Shown piece by piece: positions 62,557 to 64,000 of a stretch of DNA of 64,000 bases (its first letter is position 1; the number at the start of each line of letters is the position of its first letter). Both the position numbers and the translations under genes were made by a program. The stretch comes from an uncultured Latescibacterota bacterium (GTDB lineage Bacteria; Latescibacterota; UBA2968; UBA8231), in contig OY282352.1 in the NCBI GenBank assembly GCA_958295495.1, positions 1,550,001 through 1,614,000 on the forward strand, read 5' to 3'. The notes beneath the pieces are model-generated. The model did no database searches and had not been told where the DNA came from. It worked only from the letters and a program-made list of their open reading frames with translations.

Positions 62557-62699
62557 GCCTGATGTCCGCGTAGATCAGGCAGAAAAGAGTACACAGCAGG
62601 AGAGCTGAAAAAGAGGTGGGCTTGGCCCTTTTGGCGGACTAGGGGGCTCCCTTAGAGCACCTATGCCGCAATCAAAAAGAGCAGTAAAACCATGTCAAG
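62557..62699 (-). promoter_or_regulatory. Duplicated ~145-bp upstream region, copy 2
   Basis: Partner of 61324-61472, upstream of the SnoaL-like gene. The gene-proximal 35 bases and the block GGTGGGCTTGGCCCTTTTGG are almost identical; the middle differs by small insertions. Confidence 0.75.
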
Positions 62700-62729
62700 A
62701 ATACTTTTCGGTTCGGCGGAAACTTAGAT

Positions 62730-62744
62730 AACTGACGTTACGCA
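62730..62744 (+). repeat. Dispersed repeat core AACTGACGTTACGCA
   Basis: Perfect copy of the dispersed motif. I see no inverted partner within 100 bp. Confidence 0.7.
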
Positions 62745-62857
62745 GCCCGATGTAGCGTCGGTCGCTTCCGGCGGTCAGTAGGTCGTCCTATGTATGTTGT
62801 ATTTGCCTCACAAATCGGCCAACTTGTGGGGCTGGCGTGAGGGGCGCGTCGATCGTC

Positions 62858-62877
62858 ATTCCCGCGAAAGCGGGAAT
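62858..62877. repeat. REP-like hairpin ATTCCCGC-GAAA-GCGGGAAT
   Basis: An 8-bp perfect stem with a GAAA loop inside CGTCATTCCCGCGAAAGC. This is a widespread short palindrome in bacterial genomes and would form a stable RNA hairpin. Confidence 0.8.
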
Positions 62878-63192
62878 CCAGTACCCTTGCTCCTCGCCGG
62901 TGCCGTCGCTCCCGCAGTTGTGCGCCGCCACGTACCTGAGCACACCGTTCGGAGGCCGGTCCATTACTTGGTACGGATGTCAAGGTCAACCCATGTTCTC
63001 TTGACATCTCGTTTTGAAACTCTATCGTTAGCTGTCGGTGTCGCCATGCCGCGGAGTATTGCTTTGAGAACGGACGGGAAAATGGTAAAAAGTTCAGTAG
63101 GCGCGAGGATACGGCCGCCGGCCGCGGCGGTTTCCGCGGCGGCGACACCCGGTTGCCCGGCCCGCAACGCCGCTGATGTAGGTGTTCGTAAG

Positions 63193-64000
63193 TTGTTAAA
63201 AAACAATAAGTTACCCCCCCACCCCCCACATAATCGAACCGCCTCTTTTCTTCTATCCGTTGTAGCACCCTGCTTCAACGAGGAAGCGGTCCTCCGCGAG
63301 ACCCATCGCCGCCTCGTCGCCACCCTCGAAGCAGTCCCCGACCTCGATTTTGAACTCGTTTACATTGACGACGGCAGCCGCGACGCGACGCTGAACGTCC
63401 TGCGGGAACTCCAGCACGCCGATGTGCGGGTGCGGGTCCTCGCTCTGTCGCGCAATTTCGGCCACCAGATGGCCGTCACCGCCGGCTTGGCCGAAGCCGC
63501 CGGCGATGCGGTCGTCGTCATCGACGCCGACCTGCAAGACCCGCCCGAGGTCATCCCCCAGATGCTGGACCGTTGGCGGGAAGGGGCCGACGTGGCCTAC
63601 GGCGTGCGGACCAAACGCGACGGCGAGACGCGGTTCAAGCGCTGGACAGCCAGTGCCTTCTACCGCCTCCTCGCCCGCCTCACCGACATCTCCATTCCGC
63701 TCGACACCGGCGACTTCCGGCTCATGGACCGCACGGTGGTTGCCGCCTTCCTCGCCATGCCGGAACGCGACCGCTTCGTGCGCGGCATGGTGGCTTGGAC
63801 CGGCTTTCGCCAAGAGCCGGTCCCCTACCGGCGGGCAGCCCGGGTGGCAGGGGAGACCGGGTGGCCGCTCGGGAACATGCTGCGCTTGGCCACCGACGGC
63901 CTTGTGTCGTTCTCCCTCCTGCCGCTGCGCTTGGCGACTTGGCTCGGCCTGCTGGCCGCCGTCGGGTATCGTCTATGCCCTCGTCCTGCGCCTCTGTACC
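63193..64000 (+). CDS. Glycosyltransferase family 2, 5' part (runs off window)
   Basis: Read from TTG 63193 as the nearest start-like codon; the first recognisable residues are LLSVVAPCFNEEAVL at 63250. The GT-A core is clear: YIDDGSRDATLNVL, RNFGHQMAVTAGLAEAAGD, the DXD-like VVIDADLQDPPEV, then DTGDFRLMDRTVV and RDRFVRGMVAWTGF, as in DPM1/GtrB-like transferases that move sugars to polyprenyl phosphate. A membrane segment begins near 63900. At about 63965 the frame appears to shift by one base (GLLAAVG then IVYALVLRL in the next frame). Confidence 0.85.
   Translation, partial: MLKNNKLPPHPPHNRTASFLLSVVAPCFNEEAVLRETHRRLVATLEAVPDLDFELVYIDDGSRDATLNVLRELQHADVRVRVLALSRNFGHQMAVTAGLAEAAGDAVVVIDADLQDPPEVIPQMLDRWREGADVAYGVRTKRDGETRFKRWTASAFYRLLARLTDISIPLDTGDFRLMDRTVVAAFLAMPERDRFVRGMVAWTGFRQEPVPYRRAARVAGETGWPLGNMLRLATDGLVSFSLLPLRLATWLGLLAAVGYRLCPRPAPLY

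Larger units (their letters stand above)
62539..63192. other. Non-coding 654-bp region with repeats
   Basis: Contains the duplicated promoter copy 2 (62557-62699), a dispersed repeat core (62730-62744), a REP-like hairpin (62858-62877) and a GC palindrome GCCGCGG-CGGTTT-CCGCGGC at 63121-63140. Frames here, including one that reads DSRFRGND through the hairpin, are not supported as genes. Confidence 0.6.

Noticed and set aside
62738..63268. Minus-strand frame of 176 codons reading ...LDSRFRGNDD...
   Set aside because: That phrase is the translation of the common ATTCCCGC-GAAA-GCGGGAAT hairpin; the rest has no motif or ribosome-binding site and overlaps the glycosyltransferase start.
1..64000. 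tRNA, rRNA or other structural RNA genes
   Set aside because: I found no cloverleaf-like or rRNA-like sequence by eye; a dedicated covariance search would be needed to exclude small ones.

Overview
The window is about 64 kb of GC-rich (roughly 60%) bacterial chromosome. It is dense in genes on both strands and has no rRNA or tRNA that I can recognise. The gene content suggests an uncultivated bacterium of the FCB/Latescibacterota-Poribacteria type, but this is inference. It rests on four phytanoyl-CoA dioxygenase-family (PhyH) proteins, a formylglycine-type sulfatase, a Gfo/Idh/MocA oxidoreductase, an RraA-like protein, a creatininase-family amidohydrolase, an OPT-like polytopic protein, and several secreted proteins ending in a 'NPFN' FlgD-Ig/type IX-like C-terminal domain.

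Layout. 1-4.1 kb: a zinc/manganese-type ABC uptake operon (end of the binding protein, ATPase, two permeases each carrying a DtxR-like C-terminal half) followed by a TonB-like protein. 4.1-9 kb: a YciH-like protein, two PhyH genes, a BrnT/BrnA module, an enolase-superfamily enzyme, and an ArsI-like gene coupled to a SigZ-like sigma factor. 9-10.1 kb: a scar with a 133-bp copy of the fbp 3' end, a HigBA-like module with a shortened toxin, and a sigma-factor fragment. 10-20.3 kb: fbp and divergent ino1, a small membrane protein, hsp20 with a consensus sigma-54 promoter, an M20 peptidase, an NfeD/flotillin pair, and a sulfatase/aldo-keto reductase/Gfo-Idh operon.

20.5-30.1 kb holds one giant secreted repeat gene, broken by a frameshift at a repeat junction. 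After it come purL, a PemK/MazF-like toxin-antitoxin cassette and an Rpn-like nuclease with a 12-bp tandem repeat, separated by copies of a short dispersed repeat (core AACTGACGTTACGCA). One 90-bp copy of that repeat is palindromic and forms the 3' end of the next gene, a secreted GH-like/FN3 protein. 39.3-44.4 kb holds two propeller/FlgD-Ig proteins, a fossil of a third, and a chimeric sigma-54 activator whose N-terminus comes from a propeller gene and whose Walker A is missing. Sigma-54 promoters and 20-bp iterons lie upstream.

44.5-58 kb is a catabolic region: an OPT-like membrane protein, an SDR, a PhyH, a GH32-like protein, a PotD-like binding protein, an RraA-like protein, a PhyH and a creatininase-like protein. 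It is interrupted by a 4.27-kb, visibly AT-richer island carrying an SNF2/RapA-type helicase and an acidic partner protein of unknown function, bounded by a 30-bp exact direct repeat of the GH32 gene start. This is the best candidate here for an undescribed (possibly defence) system. 58-64 kb holds a fatty acid desaturase, a DUF4143-type ATPase, an orphan HigA with palindromic upstream repeats, a collapsed SDR, two genes sharing a duplicated ~145-bp upstream region, and the start of a GT2 glycosyltransferase.

All functional calls come from reading motifs. No database search was possible.
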